Of a stretch of DNA of 35,106 nt, positions 1 to 6,362 are shown one piece after another (positions within the stretch are counted from its first letter, which is position 1; every line of letters starts with the position of its first letter). The notes under the pieces were generated by a model that did not search any database, was not told where the DNA came from, and was given only the letters and a program-made list of their open reading frames with translations. Source of the stretch: Pseudomonadota bacterium (GTDB taxonomy: Bacteria > Pseudomonadota > Alphaproteobacteria > Sphingomonadales > Sphingomonadaceae); NCBI GenBank assembly GCA_018240865.1, contig JAFEEY010000039.1, forward strand, positions 1 through 35,106, written 5' to 3'. The position numbers and the translations under genes are program-made.

Positions 1-486
1 ATCGCCGCTCACCACTTCGAACGGGCGGGCGCCATCATGAACGACCGCGAACAGCGCCTCGCCTCGCTCCAGCCGGGCATGGCGCGGACCGTCAAGGATC
101 AGCTTCGTGCCGCCGTTCATGTCGATGCGGCTGCCGTCGGCGAGACGCACGGTCAGCTTCTGCCCGGGCAGGCTGGCGATTTCCTGCGGGGCGAACGCCG
201 GCTTTTCGAACAACGGAGTCAGCAAAGCGATGAACGCCAGCGCAGCAGCGATCGCAGCGCCCCAAACCGGCCAGCGCAGGCGCCGCGGCAGTGCGGCAGG
301 CATCGCCGCAAAGTGATCCGCAATCTCGGCATCGGCGGCCGCTAGCGCATCGAAAAGCCGTGCGTGCTCAGGGTCGGTCTCCAGCCACGCCGTGAAGCCC
401 TCCCAGTCCGCGAAGGACGGGTCGCGCGTGCGGATCAGCCACAATGTGGCTTGCTCCTCGGCCATGCTGGTCACGCGCGAAATCAT
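1..486 (-). CDS. FecR-type anti-sigma/transducer protein, partial (C-terminus outside window)
   Basis: The minus strand is open from an ATG at 486 to the window edge, giving about 162 residues. The start reads MISRVTSMAEEQATLWLIR. It has the N-terminal DUF4880-like region with the family signature of a tryptophan-rich helix followed by AWLETDPEHARLFDAL. One hydrophobic segment follows (about residues 90-108, WGAAIAAALAFIALLTPLF), then the start of the periplasmic FecR domain (LADGSRIDMNGGTKL). FecR proteins sit in the inner membrane and pass a signal from an outer-membrane TonB receptor to a FecI-type sigma factor. The sigma gene lies 36 bases upstream on the same strand, so the two form one operon. 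The receptor is expected to the left, outside the window. This pair lies outside the tRNA-Leu island and is separate from the FecI/FecR pair at 11134-12674. Confidence 0.88.
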   Translation of the reverse strand, partial: MISRVTSMAEEQATLWLIRTRDPSFADWEGFTAWLETDPEHARLFDALAAADAEIADHFAAMPAALPRRLRWPVWGAAIAAALAFIALLTPLFEKPAFAPQEIASLPGQKLTVRLADGSRIDMNGGTKLILDGPRHARLERGEALFAVVHDGARPFEVVSGD

Positions 487-522
487 TGGTCCTCCGCCAC
501 GAAGACGCCGCCGATCGCCCGA

Positions 523-1017
523 CTACGCATCACGCTCGCTCCTCAAGGCCAGCAGCGCGCGATAGGCTTTCTGCAAATCCTTCTCGACGGTGCTGCGGCT
601 GACCCCGAATTCGCGTGCGACCTGGTCGATCGTGACTTCGTCGAGCCGGTAGCGGCGGAAGATCGCGTCGGTGCGCGAGCCCAGCGCGGTAAGCACGGCT
701 TCGGCCCGCGCCAATTGGTCACGGCCGATCAGCGCGCGTTCGGCATTGGGCGCCTCGCCGGGCGCGGCTTCAGACCAGTCGTGATCGCGGCGCATCGTCC
801 GTTGCTGCCCCCGCGCGCGGTCGAGCATCAGATTGTGGGCGGCGCGCATCAGATAGGACAGCGGCTCGGCGATCGGCCCGGTCGGCGCGGCCGCCACCCG
901 GAACCACAGATCCTGCAGCAAATCCTCGGCATCGTCCCCGGCGCCGCGCGCGCGGAGGAAGCGCAAAAGCGCGTCGCGGTGCGCAAGGAACACCGCTTCG
1001 AGGCCGGCAAGAGTCAC
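523..1017 (-). CDS. ECF RNA polymerase sigma factor, FecI type
   Basis: A 164-residue ECF sigma factor. Region 2 is seen around residues 28-70 (DDAEDLLQDLWFRV, then LSYLMRAAHNLMLDRAR). Region 4 is near the C-terminus (TIDQVAREFGVSRSTVEKDL), the helix-turn-helix that reads the -35 element. There is no other domain, as usual for this class. It is followed after 36 bases by a fecR gene on the same strand, the standard FecI-FecR order, so it probably directs transcription of an outer-membrane receptor operon beyond the left edge. The start at 1017 gives a normal length for the family. The inducing signal cannot be told from the sequence. Confidence 0.9.
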   Translation of the reverse strand: MTLAGLEAVFLAHRDALLRFLRARGAGDDAEDLLQDLWFRVAAAPTGPIAEPLSYLMRAAHNLMLDRARGQQRTMRRDHDWSEAAPGEAPNAERALIGRDQLARAEAVLTALGSRTDAIFRRYRLDEVTIDQVAREFGVSRSTVEKDLQKAYRALLALRSERDA

Positions 1018-1111
1018 GTTGAGGCGCGCTGAACTGGCGAATCACCCGAAAACAGGAAACGCCTTCAAGACGAATATGCCGCGCCTGTCGATGAGCGTCT
1101 TGCCGCCTTTC

Positions 1112-1420
1112 CTAGCGGCCGATGGCCAGCAGGCCCGTCATGCCCGGATGATATTTGCAGTAGAAGCGGACTTGCCCGGCGCGCTTCAGCACGGTCGCGC
1201 CGCTCTTGCCTGCCGGCAGATCGACGTTGAAGCTGCCGTCGCGCGCCGTCGCGCTGTGCTGGAAAATGTCGCGATTGACCCACTGGATCGTATCGCCAAT
1301 GCGGAGCGCGGCCGGAACCGGCCCGAACTTCATCTTGTCGATCACGACCGTATAGGTCTTCGCGGGAAGGGGTGCCGCCGCGACCGTGAAGGCCGCGGCG
1401 GCGAGCAACGCCAGCCTCAT
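1112..1420 (-). CDS. Secreted cupredoxin-like blue copper protein
   Basis: A 102-residue protein with a signal peptide (residues 1-20, cleavage near PLPA-KTYT) and one small cupredoxin fold. All four type 1 copper ligands are visible: H55 (in FQHSAT) and the cluster C88, H91 and M94 (in YCKYHPGM). This is the plastocyanin/amicyanin arrangement C-x2-H-x2-M. Such proteins carry electrons or bind copper in the periplasm. The start codon overlaps the end of the DUF4142 gene (1417-1420, ATGA), so the two are translationally coupled. The pair is divergent from an ECF sigma gene and probably under its control. The electron partner is unknown; the nearby cytochrome b561 is a candidate by context only. 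Confidence 0.88.
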   Translation of the reverse strand: MRLALLAAAAFTVAAAPLPAKTYTVVIDKMKFGPVPAALRIGDTIQWVNRDIFQHSATARDGSFNVDLPAGKSGATVLKRAGQVRFYCKYHPGMTGLLAIGR

Positions 1421-1938
1421 TTCAGCTGCGCCGACACATGTTCGGCGTGCATCTGATGCTCGCGAAACAGGGTCAGGCCGGTCTCAAGCAGCGACTTGAG
1501 CTCGGCGTTGCTCGCGGATGGAATCAGCGTCTTTTCCAGCGCGCCGTTGACCGTCCGGTGATAGGCAACTTCATTGGCGGCATAGGCCTTGTCGAAGGCG
1601 GGGCCGTTCAGCCTGGCCAGTTCGGCGTGCTTCTTGTTCGCCTGTTCGGTCAGCGCCGTGCTGGTGGCGTTCGCTTCGGGAGTCACATTCAGCTTCTTGA
1701 CGAGCGCCAGCGCCTTGTCGTTCACGGCCTGATGATCGCGGACCATCTCCGTCGCGAAATCGCGGACCGTCTTGTTCTTCGACTTGGCGAGCGCCTGCTT
1801 GGCGGCGGCAATGTCGATATTGCCCGCCGTATAGGCGATATGGGCGATCTGGGCGTCGTTCGGCCCGCCCTGCGCCAGCGCCATTGTCGCAGCACCGATC
1901 AGCGCGAGGGCGCCGGCGGAGGCAAACAGCTTCGTCAT
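1417..1938 (-). CDS. DUF4142 periplasmic protein
   Basis: A 173-residue protein with a Sec signal peptide (residues 1-22, ending ALAQ) and a single DUF4142 helical domain. The domain shows the family pattern: IAHIAYTAGNIDIAAAKQAL, then VRDFATEMVRDHQAVNDKAL, and a late histidine-rich helix EHQMHAEHVSAQL. DUF4142 is a ferritin-like four-helix fold common in stress-induced periplasmic proteins; its biochemical role is not settled. A ribosome-binding site (GGGAG) lies just upstream of the ATG at 1938. It is the first gene of a two-gene operon with the cupredoxin, read from the minus-strand half of the double promoter at 1965-2026. Confidence 0.88.
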   Translation of the reverse strand: MTKLFASAGALALIGAATMALAQGGPNDAQIAHIAYTAGNIDIAAAKQALAKSKNKTVRDFATEMVRDHQAVNDKALALVKKLNVTPEANATSTALTEQANKKHAELARLNGPAFDKAYAANEVAYHRTVNGALEKTLIPSASNAELKSLLETGLTLFREHQMHAEHVSAQLK

Positions 1939-1964
1939 CGACTTTCTCCCTTCATGGTTTCGCT

Positions 1965-2026
1965 GATTGGATGCCGCACCCTGGCAAAAGTTCCCGGGAA
2001 CTTTCGCGGGCTATCGGCATCCAATC
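1965..2026. promoter_or_regulatory. Concentric palindromic double ECF promoter
   Basis: AAAGTTCCCGGGAACTTT (1987-2004) is a perfect 18-base palindrome. GATTGGATGCC (1965-1975) and GGCATCCAATC (2016-2026) form an inverted repeat around exactly the same centre (1995/1996). Each strand therefore reads GGAACTTT, 11 unrelated bases, GGCATCCAATC. This looks like an ECF -35 (GGAAC) followed after 16 bases by a -10 element (CATCCAA). The -35 boxes of the two promoters overlap back to back. The plus-strand unit faces the sigma gene at 2031 and the minus-strand unit faces the DUF4142/cupredoxin operon. Autoregulation by the sigma factor is inference. Confidence 0.75.
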
Positions 2027-2030
2027 CCGC

Positions 2031-2720
2031 ATGACCGCCCAGCCCCGGCCCGATTACGCAGCGCTCTCCGACGCGCAGCTTGCCGCGCTGATTGCCGCGC
2101 GCGATCCGGCGGCGGTGCGGCTGGTGACGGAGCGCAACAACCAGCGCCTGTTCCGCACCGCCTGGAGTATCCTGAAAGACCGGAGCGATGCCGAGGACGC
2201 AGTGCAAAGTGCCTATCTCCACGCCTTCGCCGCGATCGGCAGCTATGAGGGCCGCGCGACGCTTTCCACATGGCTGACCCGCATCACGATCAACGAAGCG
2301 CTGGGCCGGGCGCGGGCAGCGCAACGCCGCCGCACGCAGCTGGATGCGAGCGCGGTCATCGACCTCAACGACTATCGGGAGCGGCTGATGCGCGGATCAT
2401 CGCAGGGCAACGCGCCCGACGCGGACTTCGCCCAGGCCGAAGTCCGGCGTATGCTGGAACGCGCGATCGAGGATCTGCCGCGTCCGTTCCGGCTGGTCTT
2501 TGTGCTGCGTGATGTGGAAGGACTGTCGATCGAAGAGACGGCAGCAGCGCTCGACCTGCCGCAGGCGACGGTCAAGACCCGCCAGCTCCGCGCCCGCCGC
2601 CGCCTGCGTGAGGCGCTGGCGCCGGAGCTCAAATCGGCGCTGACCGGCAGCTTCCCGTTCGCAGGAGCCGACTGCGCGGCGATGACCGAACGGGTGCTGG
2701 CCGCGCTGCCAAGGAGCTAA
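2031..2720 (+). CDS. ECF RNA polymerase sigma factor, RpoE-like
   Basis: A 229-residue sigma factor. Region 2 lies at about residues 30-95 (LFRTAWSILKDRSDAEDAVQ, then STWLTRITINEALGRAR). Region 4 lies at about 150-200 (LPRPFRLVFVLRDVEGLSIE, then helix-turn-helix TAAALDLPQATVKTR). A C-terminal tail of about 30 residues contains FAGADCAAMTERVLAAL. The ATG at 2031 lies only about 9 bases past the proposed -10 element and has no Shine-Dalgarno, so the mRNA may be leaderless or nearly so. A longer reading from further upstream would run through the promoter palindrome and is unlikely. The cytochrome b561 gene follows two bases after the stop. No anti-sigma gene is recognisable next to it. Confidence 0.88.
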   Translation: MTAQPRPDYAALSDAQLAALIAARDPAAVRLVTERNNQRLFRTAWSILKDRSDAEDAVQSAYLHAFAAIGSYEGRATLSTWLTRITINEALGRARAAQRRRTQLDASAVIDLNDYRERLMRGSSQGNAPDADFAQAEVRRMLERAIEDLPRPFRLVFVLRDVEGLSIEETAAALDLPQATVKTRQLRARRRLREALAPELKSALTGSFPFAGADCAAMTERVLAALPRS

Positions 2721-2722
2721 TC

Positions 2723-3352
2723 ATGCGGGGAAACGTTCGACAGATCATGGCAAGCGTTCCCGAAGCGGTGCCGCAAGAGCGGCTGCTGCGCTACAATAAC
2801 GGCGCCGTGCTGCTGCACTGGCTGACGGCGCTGATCGTGGTCACGCAGGTGATTGTCGGCTTCACGTTCGCGAACATGGAACGTGGCCCGGCGCGCGGCG
2901 ATGTGTTCACGCTGCACAAGACTTTGGGCGCGACGATCCTGGTGCTGGCGTTGATCCGGCTCGGCTGGCGGATCGCCCATCCGCCCCCGCCTTACCCGCC
3001 CGAGCTGCCGCGCTGGGAACGGGTGAGCGGCGTGTGGACGCACCGCGCTTTTTATTTCCTGCTGATCGCCCTGCCGCTGACCGGGCTGATCGCCGTCTCC
3101 GGTGGTGCGGGTGCCGAAGGCAAAACGACGACGTCATTGCTTGGCGGCATCGCACTGCCGTTGATCCCCGGTATTTCCGAGGAAGCCGGCGACACCAGTG
3201 GCGACGTCCATATCCTGCTGGTCCTTATCACGCTCGCGCTGCTGGTTCTCCATATTGCCGCAGCGTTGAAGCACCAGTTCCAGCACAATCGCGCCGCAGG
3301 CCGCATGCCGCCCTTCAAGACGCCCGGCGAAACTGCGATTCCTGCCTCCTGA
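2723..3352 (+). CDS. Cytochrome b561 family membrane protein
   Basis: A 209-residue inner-membrane protein with four hydrophobic segments, each carrying a histidine suited to haem b binding: H32 (LLHWLTALIVV), H65 (LHKTLGATILVLALIRLGWR), H107 (THRAFYFLLIALPLTG), and H163/H177 (HILLVLITLALLVLHIAAALKH). This is the bacterial CybB type, which moves electrons between quinols and a partner such as superoxide. The start at 2723 follows an AAGGAG ribosome-binding site at 2711-2716, which lies inside the end of the sigma gene, so the two are co-transcribed. An alternative ATG at 2747 lacks such a site. The context (ECF sigma, cupredoxin, DUF4142) suggests a periplasmic redox stress response; this is inference. 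Confidence 0.9.
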   Translation: MRGNVRQIMASVPEAVPQERLLRYNNGAVLLHWLTALIVVTQVIVGFTFANMERGPARGDVFTLHKTLGATILVLALIRLGWRIAHPPPPYPPELPRWERVSGVWTHRAFYFLLIALPLTGLIAVSGGAGAEGKTTTSLLGGIALPLIPGISEEAGDTSGDVHILLVLITLALLVLHIAAALKHQFQHNRAAGRMPPFKTPGETAIPAS

Positions 3353-3428
3353 AGCTCCCCGACGGCAGCTGTACTCAGAAGCCCGGAGAAGAAGCGGATT
3401 GCGGCGCCATGCCTGCATAGGGTCTAAG

Positions 3429-3460
3429 GCCTTCCAATATAGTGTCTTGCAACGGAAGGC
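3429..3460 (+). promoter_or_regulatory. Leader hairpin covering the likely ribosome-binding site
   Basis: GCCTTCC (3429-3435) pairs with GGAAGGC (3454-3460). The second arm contains GGAAGG, the only Shine-Dalgarno-like sequence before the ATG at 3473, although 13 bases is rather far. If the hairpin forms in the mRNA it would hide that site. The rest of the 3353-3472 gap shows nothing recognisable. Confidence 0.3.
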
Positions 3461-3472
3461 TGATTCAACGCG

Positions 3473-4393
3473 ATGACGGAGACCGGTAACTACGCGATAG
3501 GCGTGCCTGGCCAGCCTTGGGGCGAACATGAACGGGCCCAGTGGCGCGCACGGCAGTCGCGGCATCGTCGCTACGACGAGGATGTCGTGCCCCGCATTGA
3601 GGCGCTGGCCGAACGCTACGAGAAGACAGTTTACGGCCAGCTCGATTATGCCGGTGAACGTTACGAGCTTTTCGCCCTGCGAAGCCGCGAATTCGATCCG
3701 GCATTGCCGACCGCGCTCGTGACCGGCGGGGTGCATGGGTACGAAACCAGCGGCGTGACGGGCGCGCTGGACTTTCTCGAGACGCGCGCGGGCACCTATT
3801 CGGGCCGGGTCAATCTGCTGGTCGCGCCCTGCGTCAGCCCCTGGGCCTATGAACGTATCAATCGCTGGAACTATGACGCGATCGATCCCAACCGGAACTT
3901 CCGCGCGGGCGGCCCTGCGCGGGAAGCGACAGCGCTGATCGAACTTGTCGCTTCACTGGAGCGGGAGTTTCTGTTGCACATCGACCTGCACGAAACCACG
4001 AACAGCGACGAAGAGGAATTCCGCCCGGCCCTCGCCGCCCGTGACGGCAAGATCTTCGAGCCGGAAACAATTCCTGATGGCTTCTATCTGTGCGCGGATA
4101 GCGAAAACCCGCGGCCTTCGTTTCAGCAGGCGATCATCTCCGCGGTCGAGCGCGTGACGCATATCGCGCCGGCGGACGAAAAAGGCGAGATCATCGGGTC
4201 TCCGGTGGTCGCACGCGGTGTGATCGAATACCCGTTGGCCAGGCTCGGGCTGTGCGCGTCGATCACGGGCGCGCGCTTCACGACAACCACCGAAGTCTAT
4301 CCCGACAGCCCGCGCGCCACGCCGCAGGAATGCAGCCTGGCGCAGGTAACGGCCGTTTGCGCGGCGCTGAACTATGCGCTGGCGGCGGGATGA
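3473..4393 (+). CDS. M14-family (cytosolic carboxypeptidase-like) zinc metallopeptidase
   Basis: A 306-residue protein with no signal peptide, so probably cytoplasmic. The zinc site of family M14 is visible: H88 and E91 in GGVHGYE, and H173 in HIDLHETT. DPNRNF (about 139-143) supplies the substrate-binding Asn/Arg pair. Members cleave C-terminal residues or act as deacylases, in the manner of succinylglutamate desuccinylase/aspartoacylase; the substrate here is not known. The catalytic glutamate expected near the C-terminus is probably E272 or close by, in TTTTEVYPDS. The gene stands alone on the plus strand and is the last chromosomal gene before the island end at 4629. Confidence 0.82.
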   Translation: MTETGNYAIGVPGQPWGEHERAQWRARQSRHRRYDEDVVPRIEALAERYEKTVYGQLDYAGERYELFALRSREFDPALPTALVTGGVHGYETSGVTGALDFLETRAGTYSGRVNLLVAPCVSPWAYERINRWNYDAIDPNRNFRAGGPAREATALIELVASLEREFLLHIDLHETTNSDEEEFRPALAARDGKIFEPETIPDGFYLCADSENPRPSFQQAIISAVERVTHIAPADEKGEIIGSPVVARGVIEYPLARLGLCASITGARFTTTTEVYPDSPRATPQECSLAQVTAVCAALNYALAAG

Positions 4394-4628
4394 AGCGTTT
4401 CGTGCCCGCCGCCGCTGGGTTGCGCTAACGTGATTTTTGAGGGTCCGGACGTCCGTTCTCGACCCATGCCGATCCTCGAAACGCTGGAGGAGCCAGGTAC
4501 GTGCAGAGGCGACGCGACTCCGCGACAATCTGCTGGAGCATGTAAAGCCGTCGGGCTGACACCAGGCGACTGCCCGATCTCGGCTCCGATCCACCGATCA
4601 ACGGGATGCGCCCATCTTTAAGATGGAG
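4394..4628. other. Chromosomal flank next to the island, no gene called
   Basis: No convincing gene. One frame (about 4468-4558) reads RWRSQVRAEATRLRDNLLEH and then stops. This resembles the basic C-terminal tail of a small protein but has no credible start, so it may be a remnant. CCATCTT/AAGATGG forms a short near-perfect palindrome at 4612-4626. In the ancestral chromosome this stretch would have lain directly downstream of the tRNA-Leu gene. Confidence 0.5.
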
Positions 4629-4652
4629 AATGGTGCCAGGAGAGGACTCGAA
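4629..4652. repeat. Left attachment site: displaced copy of tRNA-Leu 3' end
   Basis: The 24 bases match 15695-15719 apart from one missing C (GTGCC-AGG against GTGCCCAGG), including the 16-base block CAGGAGAGGACTCGAA. They correspond on the minus strand to the T-loop, T-stem and acceptor end with CCA. The rest of a tRNA is absent here, so this is an att remnant and not a gene. Confidence 0.8.
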
Positions 4653-4704
4653 ATCTAATAACAGAGCACTGTTATTATTTCCGATTCCTGTCGCCGTTGT
4701 TCCC

Positions 4705-4724
4705 GATACCCTATCAGATACCCC
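4705..4724 (+). repeat. Paired GATACCC repeats inside left island end
   Basis: GATACCC at 4705 and GATACCCC at 4717 are 12 bases apart. The same 12-base spacing and orientation is seen at 15563-15583 inside the right end. The 10-mer TGTTCCCGAT also occurs at both ends (4698-4707 and 15586-15595). These could be arm-type integrase binding sites; that role is inference. Confidence 0.45.
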
Positions 4725-4822
4725 GAAGGTTCTTCGACGTGGCGATTCGAGCTCGGGGAAGTGATTTCATGCTGCTGGTAATCGAGTCGCAGGCCGTAAT
4801 TATATTCTTTCAAAAGGAAATC

Positions 4823-4846
4823 GCCGCCGGTCGGGTGACCGGCGGC
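4823..4846. repeat. Strong GC hairpin before the truncated cyclase
   Basis: GCCGCCGGTC and GACCGGCGGC form a perfect 10-base stem with a 4-base loop. On the minus strand the stem is followed by GATTTCCTTTT, so it could end leftward transcription. On the plus strand it would obstruct read-through into the cyclase remnant. The rest of 4653-4862 shows no recognisable gene; one frame is open across it, but it matches no family I know. Confidence 0.45.
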
Positions 4847-4862
4847 GACTTGCTTTGGCTGG

Positions 4863-6362
4863 TTGCCTTGCCTGTTGGTGCTCTCGGAGCGATACTGGGG
4901 AAGCTATATCGCGTTCGTCGCAAGCGGAACCGCGCTCTCGGTGCTCCGCGCTCCCTTCGGCGACCTGGGCTGCTTTCACTGCTGGACGACGGAGGCCACC
5001 TATGTCGCCTCCGATCTCGACCTGCTGCTCAGGGCGACGAGAATCGAACGCCGGATCGATGCGGACGCTGTCGCGCGCCACCTCGCCTGGCCGGAAGTGC
5101 GCTCGGGTGAGACCTGTATCGAGAATCTGAAGGAACTCCGCGGCGGCGACCGGCTCACAATCGCTGGGGACCGAAGCTCCGAGGACACGGTCTGGTCGCC
5201 CGGGATCTTTGCCGCGCAGGAACGGCAGATCGGGGACGCCTTGGAAGGGCAACATCGGCTTCGCGATGCCGTCCGGCTCGCCGTCGGGGGGCGTGCCGCC
5301 GACCACGAGCGGGTGTTGTTGCTTCTTTCGGGCGGCTTCGATTCCAGTCTGGTCGCGGCCTGTCTTCACAAAGCCGGCGCCGCGTTCGACTGCCTGAACC
5401 TCCTCGCCTGCGATCGGGAAAGCGATGAACAGGATTACGCGATCGCCACCGCGGCCGCCGTCGATGCATCACTGAGAGTAGAGCGGCTGATACCTGCAGA
5501 TGTCGACGTGGCGATATCCGGAGCGGCGCACCAGCCCTATCCGGTCCACCGCGCTTTCACCCAGGCGCAGGACCGTCATGCGCACGCCGCCATGACTGCG
5601 ATGGGCGCCACTGCCGTTTTCGACGGCGGCGGCGGCGACAATGTCTTCTTCGGCACTCGATCGGTCTCGATGCTTGCCGATTGCCTGCACGCCGGCGGCT
5701 TCGACCTTCGCTTTCGCGAGGCCACGCTGGCGCTGGCCGGCCTGGCCCAGCTGAGCGCGCCGCTGCTGGCGCTGCGTGCCATCGGGCGGGCCTGGCTGCG
5801 AGGCGCCGCCACCCGGCAACCCCTGCAGACTCCCTTCCTGGATCGAGATATTCGAAGACGGATCGGCGCGTCGCCCGATCATCCATGGTTTCGGCCGCCG
5901 AAGGGCATTCTGCCTGGTCGCGCGGCGCATCTGGCCCTGATCGTGGCGGCGCAGAGCATGACCGAGGCGCTCAATCCCGGCGCGCCGTTCACGCTGATCT
6001 CGCCGCTCGCCAGCCAGCCGGTGGTCGAAGCCGCGCTTCGCATTCCGAGCTGGTGCTGGCTCGGCCACGGCCGCGACCGTGCGGCGGCACGCGCCGCATT
6101 CGAGCGCGATCTACCGGACGCGATCGTGCGCCGCCGCTCCAAGGGGACGCCCGCCGCTTTTGTCGCCCAGGTCTTCGAAACGAACCGAGTAGTCATTCGC
6201 GACATGCTGCTCGGCGGCTGGCTTGCCGAGCAGCGGCTGATCAACGCGCTGGCGGTCGAGCGCGCGCTCGCGAGGGAGGGCCCGCCACGCGACCTAGGCT
6301 TCGGGCCGCTGATGTCGCTGGTCGACGCCGAGGCATGGGCGCGCGCCCAGCTCCGACACTAG
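4863..6362 (+). pseudogene. Lasso peptide cyclase (C protein, asparagine synthetase-like), N-terminus missing
   Basis: The reading frame gives 499 residues from a TTG at 4863; an in-frame TGA at 4836 closes it upstream. Lasso cyclases use ATP to activate an Asp/Glu side chain of the precursor and close the macrolactam ring. Visible motifs: RYWGSYIAFV near the start, the PP-loop SGGFDSS (about residue 156), the cyclase-typical DGGGGDNVFFGTRS (about 256) and, near the C-terminus, SPLASQPVVEAALRIPSW then RRRSKGTPAAFVAQVFE. In known C proteins the RYWGSY motif lies some 80-100 residues from the start; here it lies at residue 10, so most of the glutaminase-like N-terminal domain is absent. No precursor or B gene is next to it. 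Its stop overlaps that of the isopeptidase (6359-6362). It is probably inactive, although an N-terminal part in another frame cannot be excluded. Confidence 0.82.

Noticed and set aside
1..1017. Left FecI/FecR pair as part of the lasso island
   Set aside because: It lies outside the tRNA-end repeat and is separated from the island by unrelated genes; its proteins differ clearly from the island pair.
4629..4652. A second tRNA-Leu gene
   Set aside because: Only the T-arm and acceptor end match; no anticodon or D-arm follows, so it is an att remnant.
4697..5110. Plus-strand frame as a lasso B protein or precursor
   Set aside because: It lacks the Cys-His-Asp transglutaminase-like pattern of B proteins, and no leader with a penultimate Thr followed by a Gly core is visible. 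It overlaps the cyclase frame and becomes Arg-rich nonsense there.
4863..6362. Ordinary asparagine synthetase (AsnB)
   Set aside because: There is no N-terminal Cys glutaminase domain, and the GGGGDNVF and RIPSW-type motifs with the adjacent isopeptidase/receptor operon point to a lasso cyclase.
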